Source: ChocPot-Mid sp043804925
GTDB lineage: Bacteria; Bacteroidota; Ignavibacteria; Kapaibacteriales; UBA2268
Direction of reading: 5' to 3'
Assembly: GCA_043804925.1 (NCBI GenBank)
Contig: JAZDIP010000094.1
Span: forward strand, 18,469 to 82,468
Length of the DNA: 64,000 nucleotides
Every line of letters begins with the position of its first letter. Position 1 is the stretch's first letter. Both the position numbers and the translations under genes were made by a program. This document shows positions 34,158-42,900 of this stretch, piece by piece. The notes below the pieces were generated by a model. That model made no database searches, was not told the DNA's origin, and was given only the letters and a program-made list of their open reading frames with translations.

Positions 34158-35306
34158 ATGCAAGAAGCAAATAGAATAAAATCAATGCCAACGTCAATTT
34201 TCTCGACAATGAGTAAATTGGCTGTGGAATTCAATGCAGTAAATTTAGGTCAGGGTTTCCCGGATTTTTCAGGTCCCCGGTGGCTGATGGATGAAGCATA
34301 CAAAGCCATGAAGGAAGGAAAAAACCAATATGCACCTTCAAATGGAATTCGTTCTTTAAGAAAAATGCTTTCCGAAGTCTCAAAAAAATATTATGATTTG
34401 GATTGGGATGAAGAAACTGAAATTACAATAACTGCCGGAGCAACCGAAGCACTGTACTCGACAATAACAGCATTGGTAAATCCCGGTGACGAGGTTATTT
34501 TATTTGAGCCATTTTATGATGCATATCAGGCAGATGTCATACTTGCCGGTGGCATCCCCAAATATGTTACATTGTATAAACCTGATTTTTGCTTTGATGA
34601 ATCTGAACTTGAACAAGCGATTTCTCCAAAAACGAAAATGCTCATTTTTAATAATCCTCATAATCCAACAGGGAAAGTTTTTAATAAATCTGAAATGGAA
34701 ATTATTGCCAAACTTGCCTGTATGCATAATCTTTTAGTTATCAGCGACGAGGTGTATGAGTTCTTGCTTTTTGACAATGCTAAACATATTCCGATAGTTA
34801 CTTTACCGGGTATGAAAGAAAGAACAATCACAATTTCATCATCCGGTAAAACATTTGGTATGACCGGCTGGAAAATCGGATTCGCCTATGCTTTTCCTGA
34901 ACTGACCAAAGCAATACAGAAGGTTCATCAGTGGACAACATTCGCAGTTAACACTCCGGGGCAACATGCTATGGCTTTTGCTTTCGGAAAGCTGGAAGAA
35001 TATCTTCCTGAATTTAAAACACTATATCAAACGAAACGTGATTTAATCTATAAATTGATTCAGGAAACAAAATTCAAACCTCACCTGCCGGCAGGCAGTT
35101 ATTTTATGATGGTTGATATTCCTGATTCAATAAATAAAAATGATATTGAAGTTGCAACTGAATTGGTAAAAGAATTTGGCGTTGCTACAATTCCTCCTTC
35201 TGTATTTTATTCAAAATCGGACGAAGGACAAACGATGCTTCGGCTTTGTTTTGCAAAAAACGAAGATACTATAATTGCAGGTGCTAATAATTTGAAATTA
35301 TTTTAA
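34158..35306 (+). CDS. Class I/II aminotransferase (methionine/kynurenine type)
   Basis: 382 residues, fold-type I PLP aminotransferase. 'VNLGQGFPDFSGPRWLMD' and NQYAPSNGIRSLRKML are typical of the kynurenine-oxoglutarate transaminase/YbdL subgroup. PLP contacts are in 'NNPHNPTGKVF', 'ISDEVYEFLLFD' and the Schiff-base Lys of 'SSSGKTFGMTGWKIG'. Methionine or aromatic amino acids are the usual substrates. tadA starts 2 bases after its stop, so they share a transcript; the functional link is not clear. Confidence 0.88.
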   Translation: MQEANRIKSMPTSIFSTMSKLAVEFNAVNLGQGFPDFSGPRWLMDEAYKAMKEGKNQYAPSNGIRSLRKMLSEVSKKYYDLDWDEETEITITAGATEALYSTITALVNPGDEVILFEPFYDAYQADVILAGGIPKYVTLYKPDFCFDESELEQAISPKTKMLIFNNPHNPTGKVFNKSEMEIIAKLACMHNLLVISDEVYEFLLFDNAKHIPIVTLPGMKERTITISSSGKTFGMTGWKIGFAYAFPELTKAIQKVHQWTTFAVNTPGQHAMAFAFGKLEEYLPEFKTLYQTKRDLIYKLIQETKFKPHLPAGSYFMMVDIPDSINKNDIEVATELVKEFGVATIPPSVFYSKSDEGQTMLRLCFAKNEDTIIAGANNLKLF

Positions 35307-35308
35307 AT

Positions 35309-35806
35309 ATGGGAAAAGAAATAAAATATAGTAAACTTCAAGGTAGTTATAATGACGAAGAGTTCATGCGTGAAGCTTTGCTTGAGGCAGAAAAAGCATT
35401 GAGATATAATGATGTTCCTATTGGAGCGGTAATTGTAAAAAATAATATTGTGATTGCAAGAGGATATAATAAAATTGAAAAGAAAAAAAATTCAACAGCC
35501 CATGCCGAGATGATTGCAATTAAAAATGCACTGAAAACGGTCAACTTAAAATATTTGAATCAATGTTCACTATATGTTACTCTCGAGCCATGTCCAATGT
35601 GCTCGGGAGCAATAGTTTTATCAAGATTGAAAAGATTGGTCTATGGAGCAAAAGACCCGAAATCAGGTGCAAGCGGTTCTTTGTTCTCAATTACCGATGA
35701 CACAAGATTGAATCACAGGTGCGTTGTTATCGGAGGTGTTTTGGAAAAAGAATGCTCAAAACTACTTACAGATTTTTTTAAAACCTTAAGAAAACAAAAA
35801 GCATGA
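35309..35806 (+). CDS. tadA: tRNA-specific adenosine deaminase
   Basis: 165 residues. The zinc deaminase motif 'STAHAEMIAI' (His and catalytic Glu) and 'LEPCPMCSGAIVLSRL' (two Cys) are intact, and 'GAKDPKSGASGSLFSI' is the TadA-specific block. It converts the wobble adenosine of tRNA-Arg(ACG) to inosine and is normally essential. The gene overlaps rsmI by four bases (ATGA at 35803-35806). Confidence 0.95.
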   Translation: MGKEIKYSKLQGSYNDEEFMREALLEAEKALRYNDVPIGAVIVKNNIVIARGYNKIEKKKNSTAHAEMIAIKNALKTVNLKYLNQCSLYVTLEPCPMCSGAIVLSRLKRLVYGAKDPKSGASGSLFSITDDTRLNHRCVVIGGVLEKECSKLLTDFFKTLRKQKA

Positions 35807-36657
35807 CCATGAAAAAAAAGAAACATATCTTTCTTCGACATGCACAAGCAGACAGTAGACAGCAGATGGAAGACGGAAGTCAGAAGTCAGAAGTCAGAAG
35901 CCTAAAGACAGAAGACAGAAGACGGAAGTCAGAAGACGGAAATCAGAATGAACAAAATAATTTTTCGGATATTGCCGAAGGAACTTTGTATATTGTGCCT
36001 ACTCCAATAGGTAATCTTGACGATATTACATTAAGAGCAATAAAGGTATTGCCGGATGTAGATATTATTGCCTGCGAAGATACAAGGCATACGGGTATCT
36101 TACTGAAAAATTTATCAATAATACCAAAAAAGTTAATCAGCTATCATGAACATAACGAAAAGAGCAAATCATTTGAAATAATTGAAGAAATTAAATCGGG
36201 AAAAAAAGTAGCCCTTGTCTCGGATGCCGGCTCACCATTAATCTCCGACCCGGGATTTCCTTTAATACGTTTAGCTACAGAACATAATATTAAAATCATA
36301 GCATTGCCGGGAGCTACTGCTTTTGTGCCTGCTTTATCTGCAAGTGGTTTCCCAACTAACAGATTTGTATTCATGGGATTTGCACCTCAAAAAAAAGGTA
36401 GACTTACTTTTATCCAAGAGTTAATCAATATTCAAAGTACAATTATTCTCTATGAATCTTCTCACAGAATTATCAAACTTCTCGATGAACTTAATAGCAT
36501 TTTTGAAGATAGCAGACAAATATGTATTGCCCGTGAAATTAGTAAAATACATGAAGAGTATATCAGAGGAACAGCAAATTATTGCAAAGAACAATTACAT
36601 TTGAAGCAGAAAGTAAAGGGTGAATTTGTAGTAATTATTGATGCTATTAAGGATTAA
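35803..36657 (+). CDS. rsmI: 16S rRNA 2'-O-methyltransferase RsmI with repeat-derived N-terminus
   Basis: 284 residues. The core from about residue 60 carries TLYIVPTPIGNLDDITLRAI, 'ACEDTRHTGILLKN', 'VALVSDAGSPLISDPGFPLI' and 'ALPGATAFVPALSASGFP', the tetrapyrrole-methylase fold that methylates the ribose of C1402 in 16S rRNA. The first 58 residues ('QADSRQQMEDGSQKSEVR' and 'TEDRRRKSEDGNQ') are encoded by the same GACAGAAGTCAGAA repeat family as the lipA extension. A TTG at about 35986 (in 'EGTLYIV') lies where most RsmI proteins begin and has GAAGGA just upstream, so the repeat might be bypassed; the four-base overlap with tadA favours the ATG at 35803. Both starts are possible. Confidence 0.92.
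   Translation: MTMKKKKHIFLRHAQADSRQQMEDGSQKSEVRSLKTEDRRRKSEDGNQNEQNNFSDIAEGTLYIVPTPIGNLDDITLRAIKVLPDVDIIACEDTRHTGILLKNLSIIPKKLISYHEHNEKSKSFEIIEEIKSGKKVALVSDAGSPLISDPGFPLIRLATEHNIKIIALPGATAFVPALSASGFPTNRFVFMGFAPQKKGRLTFIQELINIQSTIILYESSHRIIKLLDELNSIFEDSRQICIAREISKIHEEYIRGTANYCKEQLHLKQKVKGEFVVIIDAIKD
35850..35945. repeat. Spacer-repeat insertion at the start of rsmI
   Basis: AGACAGTAGACAGCAGATGG and about six GAAGACAGAAGTCAGAA-like units, in frame. Just before it, CTTCGACATGCACAAGCAGA resembles the CTTCGACAGGCTCAGGATGA unit in lipA. Confidence 0.8.
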
Positions 36658-36739
36658 TATCTGACAACTGTTTTATTAGATAATTACTGAAACGACCACA
36701 TATAGTATACAGAATATATATTTTATTAGGTTAATTATT

Positions 36740-36793
36740 TACTATATTAATAATTTAGTATGTAAACAATTTACATAGTAAGTTAATATAGTA
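36740..36793 (+). promoter_or_regulatory. Nested palindrome in the MarR promoter region
   Basis: Outer arms TACTATATTAA (36740-36750) and TTAATATAGTA (36783-36793) match perfectly. Inner arms TTAGTATGTAAA (36754-36765) and TTTACATAGTAA (36770-36781) match at 11 of 12 positions. Both share a centre at about 36767, 54 bases before the MarR start. MarR dimers bind palindromes of about 16-24 bases and often repress their own operon, so two adjoining or stacked dimers are likely. Confidence 0.7.
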
Positions 36794-36821
36794 GTTATTT
36801 TTTTAAAAAGGGAGTATTGTT

Positions 36822-37292
36822 ATGTCAAAGAAAACAAAACAGAATGTCAAAGAACAAGCTGCAGAGCTTGCTCGTTTGACTTTTCTTTTAGCAAGAGCTT
36901 GCGAAGAAAAGGAAGATTACTTTACCAAACTATTCAACCTGACAAACGGAGAATTCAGGTGTATGAGGTTTTTAAGCGATAAGGATTATCTCTCTGTTAA
37001 AACTTTATCTGAACAAATGAAACTCACACCCGGCAGAATCACTCATATTGTTACCGGATTGGAACAAAAAGGTTATGTTACTCGTGAGATTGATACTTCG
37101 GACAGAAGAAATATTAAAGTTCGCCTAACGAAATATGCTATTCCTTTTATGAAAAATGTTACTCAAAAGCACATTGATTTGCATGAAAGAGTAATGAAAA
37201 ATATTCCTGAAGACATAAGGAATTCAGTCCTTTTAGCAATGTCCGAATTGCTTAATTCGCTTTCAACATGGTCAAAGAAAAAAGAAATATAA
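36822..37292 (+). CDS. MarR-family transcriptional regulator
   Basis: 156 residues, start after AAAGGGAG. A winged helix-turn-helix is at about residues 50-105: 'LSVKTLSEQMKLTPGRITHI' as the recognition helix and 'GYVTREIDTSDRRNIKVRLT' as the wing, with the D-x-R-D/R motif of the family. Helices at both ends form the dimer. It heads a unit with the multiheme cytochrome (25 bases on) and the double-rhodanese lipoprotein, and its promoter has a large palindrome, so autoregulation together with control of this respiratory/sulfur pair is the natural reading. The effector is unknown. Confidence 0.9.
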   Translation: MSKKTKQNVKEQAAELARLTFLLARACEEKEDYFTKLFNLTNGEFRCMRFLSDKDYLSVKTLSEQMKLTPGRITHIVTGLEQKGYVTREIDTSDRRNIKVRLTKYAIPFMKNVTQKHIDLHERVMKNIPEDIRNSVLLAMSELLNSLSTWSKKKEI

Positions 37293-37317
37293 ATAATTAA
37301 TTAATGAGGATTTATTG

Positions 37318-38655
37318 ATGAATAAAAATTTACTACTATTTGCTATAATTTTAATAATTTCGGCTTGTTCAAATGAAGATACGAACAATCCTGTTAATTC
37401 AAACGATATTAAATCTTGTGTTGGATGCCATACAAACTACAGTGCGTTAAAAGAACTGGCAGACCCCGATACATCAACTAGCTCAGGTGGATGCAGTGGT
37501 GAAGCTATACATATAGAACCTTATGACAGGGTTTATCTCGGTGGCACCGGATATACAGACTTCAAAAAGTCGTCACATGGTAAAATGGCATGTACTACTT
37601 GTCATAATGGTGTGGATAAAACCGATGATAAAAGTATTGCTCATTCAGGTGACTTTATAAAACATCCTTCAAAAGTGGCAACTGAAAAATGTGTTACATG
37701 TCATGAAGATGAGGTCAGGAGAACTCACAACAGTATTCATGAAATGGGTTGGGGACAAAAAAGAAAAGTAACAATGAGATATGGATTGGCAGGACCTCAA
37801 GAATTTGACCAGCTACCTGAACATATGCAAGAAGGTTATAATTCAAATTGTGCAACTTGCCATGGGTCTTGCGGAGAATGTCATGTTAACAAACCAACTG
37901 CATCAGGTGGGGGATTAATGAATGGACATAAATTTAGTAAAAAACCGGATATGGTAAAAGTCTGTGTTGCTTGTCATACAAGCCGTGGAGGTCATGCTTA
38001 TCTTGGAATAGCGGTTGGTTCCAAACCGGATGTCCATTTAACTAAGCTGGGATTTGACTGTATGTCATGCCACTCAAAAAATGAAGTTCATGGAGATGGC
38101 GAAATCTATGACCAAAGGTATAAAGTTCCTGATATGCCAAAATGTGAGGATTGTCATAACAACATTGGGTCGTCAAATACATATCATTCTATGCATGCCG
38201 ATAATTTGAGTTGTTATGTCTGCCATTCACAACCTTATAATAATTGTGGCAGTTGCCATATTCATGGTGAAGGGGCCAGAATAAAATCGTATCAGGGTTA
38301 TAAAATAGGTGTTAATCCTATCCAGGAAATTAAGGGGACCAAACTATCTTTAGTAAGAAGAACATTGTCAGCACCTGATAGTTGGAAAGAATATGGAGTA
38401 GCGAATTTAAGCAACTTTGATGTTCTTCCTTCATATAATTACACAAGTCCTCATAATATTCTGAGGAAAACTACACAATGCTCGCCGGAATCAGGCAAAG
38501 CTTGTTATTACAATTGTCATATAATAAAAGAAGGAGATAATTTCAGGAATAAAGAACTTTATCTTTTCGAATCTGACCTCCTTCTGGATTGGGAGAAATC
38601 ATCTTCCAAAAATGTTACTGTAGATGGAAAATTACCAAAAAGTTGGGATTTATAA
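37318..38655 (+). CDS. Multiheme c-type cytochrome lipoprotein
   Basis: 445 residues from the ATG at 37318 (the TTG at 37315 gives only one extra residue). A lipoprotein signal with lipobox 'IILIISAC' is followed by ten CxxCH haem sites (CVGCH, CTTCH, CVTCH, CATCH, CGECH, CVACH, CMSCH, CEDCH, CYVCH, CGSCH) and one unusual CYYNCH (C-x3-CH) near the C-terminus. Many extra His residues between them can serve as distal ligands. It should be a periplasmic or outer-face electron carrier or reductase. In one run with the rhodanese protein, it may handle a sulfur oxyanion, but the sequence does not prove it. Confidence 0.92.
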   Translation: MNKNLLLFAIILIISACSNEDTNNPVNSNDIKSCVGCHTNYSALKELADPDTSTSSGGCSGEAIHIEPYDRVYLGGTGYTDFKKSSHGKMACTTCHNGVDKTDDKSIAHSGDFIKHPSKVATEKCVTCHEDEVRRTHNSIHEMGWGQKRKVTMRYGLAGPQEFDQLPEHMQEGYNSNCATCHGSCGECHVNKPTASGGGLMNGHKFSKKPDMVKVCVACHTSRGGHAYLGIAVGSKPDVHLTKLGFDCMSCHSKNEVHGDGEIYDQRYKVPDMPKCEDCHNNIGSSNTYHSMHADNLSCYVCHSQPYNNCGSCHIHGEGARIKSYQGYKIGVNPIQEIKGTKLSLVRRTLSAPDSWKEYGVANLSNFDVLPSYNYTSPHNILRKTTQCSPESGKACYYNCHIIKEGDNFRNKELYLFESDLLLDWEKSSSKNVTVDGKLPKSWDL

Positions 38656-38690
38656 TAAATAATTAATAATTTTTTTAAAAGGAGGTTTTT

Positions 38691-39698
38691 ATGTTTTTTG
38701 ATTTATTAAAACGTTTCAGGTATTTTTATGCGTTGATAATAATTGCAGGTCTTTTCATTACAGCTTGTAGTGAAGATGAGACACCTGTTAACAATAATAC
38801 AATTGATGAATCCAAGGTATTATTAGAATATCTTGAAGCTAACGGGGACTATATTAATACAGTTGCACCGGCAATAATTAAGGCAACTGATGTTAATACT
38901 TTATTGCTAACAGCGCCGACATCAATTTATATAATTGATATTCGTTCAGCTGCAGATTTTGCAAACGGCCATATTGACGGAGCTGTTAATGTTGCTTTAG
39001 CCGATTTATTGACACATGTTAAATCTATCAATGCTTCTCAATATGAGAAAATTGTGATTGCCTGTTACTCAGGACAAACAGCATCATACGGAACTGCATT
39101 GCTTCAAATGATGGGATACACCAATGTTACAGCTTTAAAGTGGGGAATGTCTTCATGGAATCCTGAATTTAAAGCTAAATGGGTTGATGCTATTGGCAAT
39201 TCAAGAGCTACACAATTTGAAACTACTGCAAATACTAAACCTGCAGCAGGTAACTTACCGGTAATAAATACCGGCAAGAAAACAGGTGCTGAAATTTTGG
39301 AAACCAGAGTCAATCAGTTGCTTGCAGAAGGTTATACTGTTGCATCTGTTAAAAACGCAGATGTTTACAGTGATTTAGCTAAATATTATATAATTAACTA
39401 TTGGCCTGAAACTCAGTATCTGAACCCAGGTCATATTCCCGGTGCTTATCAATACACTCCAAAAGCTGATTTGAAAAGAACTACAATGTTAAAAACATTA
39501 CCTACGGACAAAGAAGTTGTGGTTTATTGCTATACTGGAATGACTAGTTCAAACGTAGCCGCTTTCTTAAGGTTACTGGGTTATAATGCTAAGTCATTGC
39601 TATATGGAGCAAATGCAATGATTTATGATGTTATGGTTTCAAATACATTAACAGTTTGGACAGATGCTGAATGCCATGATTATGATTTTGTAAAATAA
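38691..39698 (+). CDS. Double-rhodanese lipoprotein
   Basis: 335 residues. Lipobox 'GLFITAC' has Cys26 as the lipid-bearing residue. Rhodanese domain 1 (about 65-165) has the active-site loop Cys125-Tyr-Ser-Gly-Gln-Thr; domain 2 (about 205-325) has Cys280-Tyr-Thr-Gly-Met-Thr; the linker starts each with the 'YIIDIRSAADFANGHIDGA' or 'INYWPETQYLNPGHIPGAY' pattern. Unlike classical thiosulfate sulfurtransferases, both domains keep a Cys, so both could carry a persulfide. It is anchored on the periplasmic side, next to the multiheme cytochrome, suggesting a sulfur-transfer/electron-transfer couple. A terminator closes the unit. Confidence 0.9.
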   Translation: MFFDLLKRFRYFYALIIIAGLFITACSEDETPVNNNTIDESKVLLEYLEANGDYINTVAPAIIKATDVNTLLLTAPTSIYIIDIRSAADFANGHIDGAVNVALADLLTHVKSINASQYEKIVIACYSGQTASYGTALLQMMGYTNVTALKWGMSSWNPEFKAKWVDAIGNSRATQFETTANTKPAAGNLPVINTGKKTGAEILETRVNQLLAEGYTVASVKNADVYSDLAKYYIINYWPETQYLNPGHIPGAYQYTPKADLKRTTMLKTLPTDKEVVVYCYTGMTSSNVAAFLRLLGYNAKSLLYGANAMIYDVMVSNTLTVWTDAECHDYDFVK

Positions 39699-39718
39699 AT
39701 AATGCGATTATTTGAAAA

Positions 39719-39743
39719 AAAGCTGTCTCATAAGGGCAGCTTT
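39719..39743 (+). terminator. Terminator of the MarR-cytochrome-rhodanese unit
   Basis: Stem AAAGCTGTC (39719-39727) pairs with GGCAGCTTT (39735-39743; one G-T pair), loop of 7 bases, followed by a T-rich run (TCTTTATTT). Confidence 0.85.
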
Positions 39744-39929
39744 CTTTATTTAGACATCTCCATTTTTCTTTTTTTATTCATTTTTTATTCCTAATTTTAA
39801 TTTTATATAAATTAAATATATGCAATATTTTTTAGATAAATGATTTTTTCAAATAAATGTATAATATTATGAAAATGATTAAATATAAATATAGATACAC
39901 TAAAATTAAACAAAAGCAAAGGGAAGTTT

Positions 39930-42900
39930 ATGAAGAAAATCATTTTCGGGATAATATTTTTATTATTCCACACACTACTCATCTCTCAGGTACCTAACCA
40001 AATTAGCTATCAAGGAAGGATACTCGACACAGACGGTAACCCGGTTTCAGACGGGGATTATTTAATGCTGTTCAGCATTTGGAAGGATGCTACAAGCACA
40101 GATATTAGCAATTTGGTTTTTACCGAGACACAAAATGTAGGTTTGGTCAATGGATTTTTTAATGTTAATATCGGTTCTACATCAGATTTGTCAGGAGTAT
40201 CCTGGTCAAATACGTTATGGTTGGAAACAAAACTCGGAGATAATGCACCATATCCCAGAACGAAATTGACATCAGTGCCTTATTCATTTTTTACATATAA
40301 GGCGGAAACTGCTTTGAAAGCGGATATATCTACAACGGTAGAAGATGGGGCAATAACACAATCGAAATTAGCTGATGGAGTAATGGCAATACCAATGGGC
40401 ACTGCCGGCGGCTCTCTTTCGGGAGAATATCCAAATCCGGTAATTGACCCTCAGGCGATAGTAGATGCCATAGAACCCGGTTCGATAACACAGGAAAAAT
40501 TGGCATCGAATATAACAGCCATTCCAATAGGAGAAGCACGTGGGGATTTGGTCGGATACTTTCCCGAACCGACAATACGTCCCGGTTCGATACGGACAGA
40601 GTATTTCGGTCCGGAAGTCGTAAATGAAGGAGTTATTGCAGATGATGCCGTAACAACATATAAAATTATGGATGATGCAGTTACATTGGATAAAATGTAC
40701 AATGGCAATAAGAACGGACAAGTAATCTGGTGGGATTCAGTAGAAAACAACTGGATGTATTCAGGAGGACCTGCCCCTATGGTGCCTTCAGATGATTATG
40801 TATTAAAATGGAATGATAATGGATGGGTCGAATGGGCGAAAGATGCTCTATATCTGCCATATGCTTATTCAGATACTACAGTTAATAACGAAACCTTATT
40901 TTCAATTACTAAGACTGATTTGGTGGGAGATGTGATTTCGGCAACAGTTGCACCTTCAAGCACAACAACTTCTCTATCAACAGCAATATCAGGAACAGCA
41001 ACTCAAGGTCATGCAATATATGCACACAACAATAGTGCAACACATTCTACAATATATGCAATAAATGATGATGTAACAGGATTAGCCCTTGAAACTATGG
41101 GTGATACCTATATCGGAGGAAGTCTTGATGTCGAGGGAGCAACATCTTTCTTAGGTAATTTCGATGTAGACGGTCTTTCAACACTTAGCGATGCTATTAT
41201 TGGCGGCGACCTTGAAGTAGATGGAAATACATGGCTTCACGGGACTTTGGAAGTTGATGGAATAACATATTTATATGACAATCTCGAGGTTGATGGCTTA
41301 ACATACTTATACAATGACCTTGAAGTTGATGGGAATGCATATTTCTACAATGACCTTAATGTATATGGGACTCAAGTAATCAATGGACCTTTGCAGATTA
41401 CAAATACAACTAATTCAACGAGCACAGGAACAGGAGCATTGATAGTTACAGGTGGCACAGGAATCGGACAAAATTTGTATGTTGGAGGTTTGACAAGAAT
41501 AACAAATGGTACTGTTTCATCGAGTACAGGGACAGGTGCTTTGGTAGTTTCCGGAGGCACAGGAATTGCTGGTAATACATATATAGGAGGTACTTTAAAC
41601 GTAACCGGTTTATCAACGCTTCCAACTGTTGCTGTAAATGGTGGTACGATTAATAATACATCAATAGGAGCAACGACACGTTCGACAGGTGCTTTTACAA
41701 CTTTGACTTCGAATGGACAAAATACATTTACAGCAAATATCAGTTCCTCAAGTACAGGAACAGGAACTTTAGTTGTAACCGGTGGTACGGGAATAAGTCA
41801 AAACTTATATGTTGGTGGAACTGCAAATGTTACAGGTGTATCAACCCTTGCAAGTGTTGCTATCAATGGTGGAACAATAAATAACACATCCGTTGGAGCA
41901 ACGACACGTTCGACAGGTGCTTTCACAACATTAACAGCTAATGGAGCAACGACTCTGACAGCAGGTACAGGTTCTTCAAGTACAGGAACAGGAACTTTAG
42001 TTGTAACCGGTGGTACGGGTATCAGTCAAAACCTTTATGTAGGTGGTACCGGTAATTTTACAGGTGCTTTAACAGCAGCAACATTAAATACAGGATTTGG
42101 TAATAATGAACTGTATGCAATGAATCAGAATGTCCAAACAACTGATGCAGTTACTTTTTCAACAGTTAATACAGGTCAGGGAGCTTATGAACTTTTTGCA
42201 ATGGACCAAAATGTACGTACAACAGATGCTCCAACATTCGCTACCGTTAATACAGGTTTTGGAGCAAATGAATTATATGCTATGAACCAAAATGTCAGGA
42301 CAACTGACAATGTTACTTTTGCTAACTTAACAGCAACAGGTACTGTTGCTTTACCTGCTAATTCGATTACCGATGCAATGGTTGTTGATGCTTTGACAAT
42401 AAGTGGAGGCATAGTTAACAATACTCCAATCGGAGCAACAACACGTTCGACAGGTGCTTTCACAACATTAACAGCTAATGGAGCAACAACTTTAACTGCA
42501 GGAACTGGCTCAGTCAGTACCGGTACAGGAACTTTGGTTGTAACCGGTGGTACCGGTATAAGTGAAAACCTTTATGTTGGTGGCACCGGTAATATCACAG
42601 GTATATTATCAGCGGCTACAGTAAATACAGGTCAGGGTGCTTATGAACTATATGCAATGGACCAAAATGTGCGAACAACGGACGCACCTACATTTGTAAC
42701 AATTAATACAGGTAATGGAGCAAACGAACTATTTGCAATGGACCAAAATGTACGTACAACAGATGCTCCAACATTTGTTACAGTAAATACAGGCAATGGA
42801 GCCAACGAACTATATGCTATGAACCAAAATGTTAGGACAACTGACAATGTTACATTTGCTAACTTAACAGCCACAAGTACTGTTGCTTTACCTGCTAATT

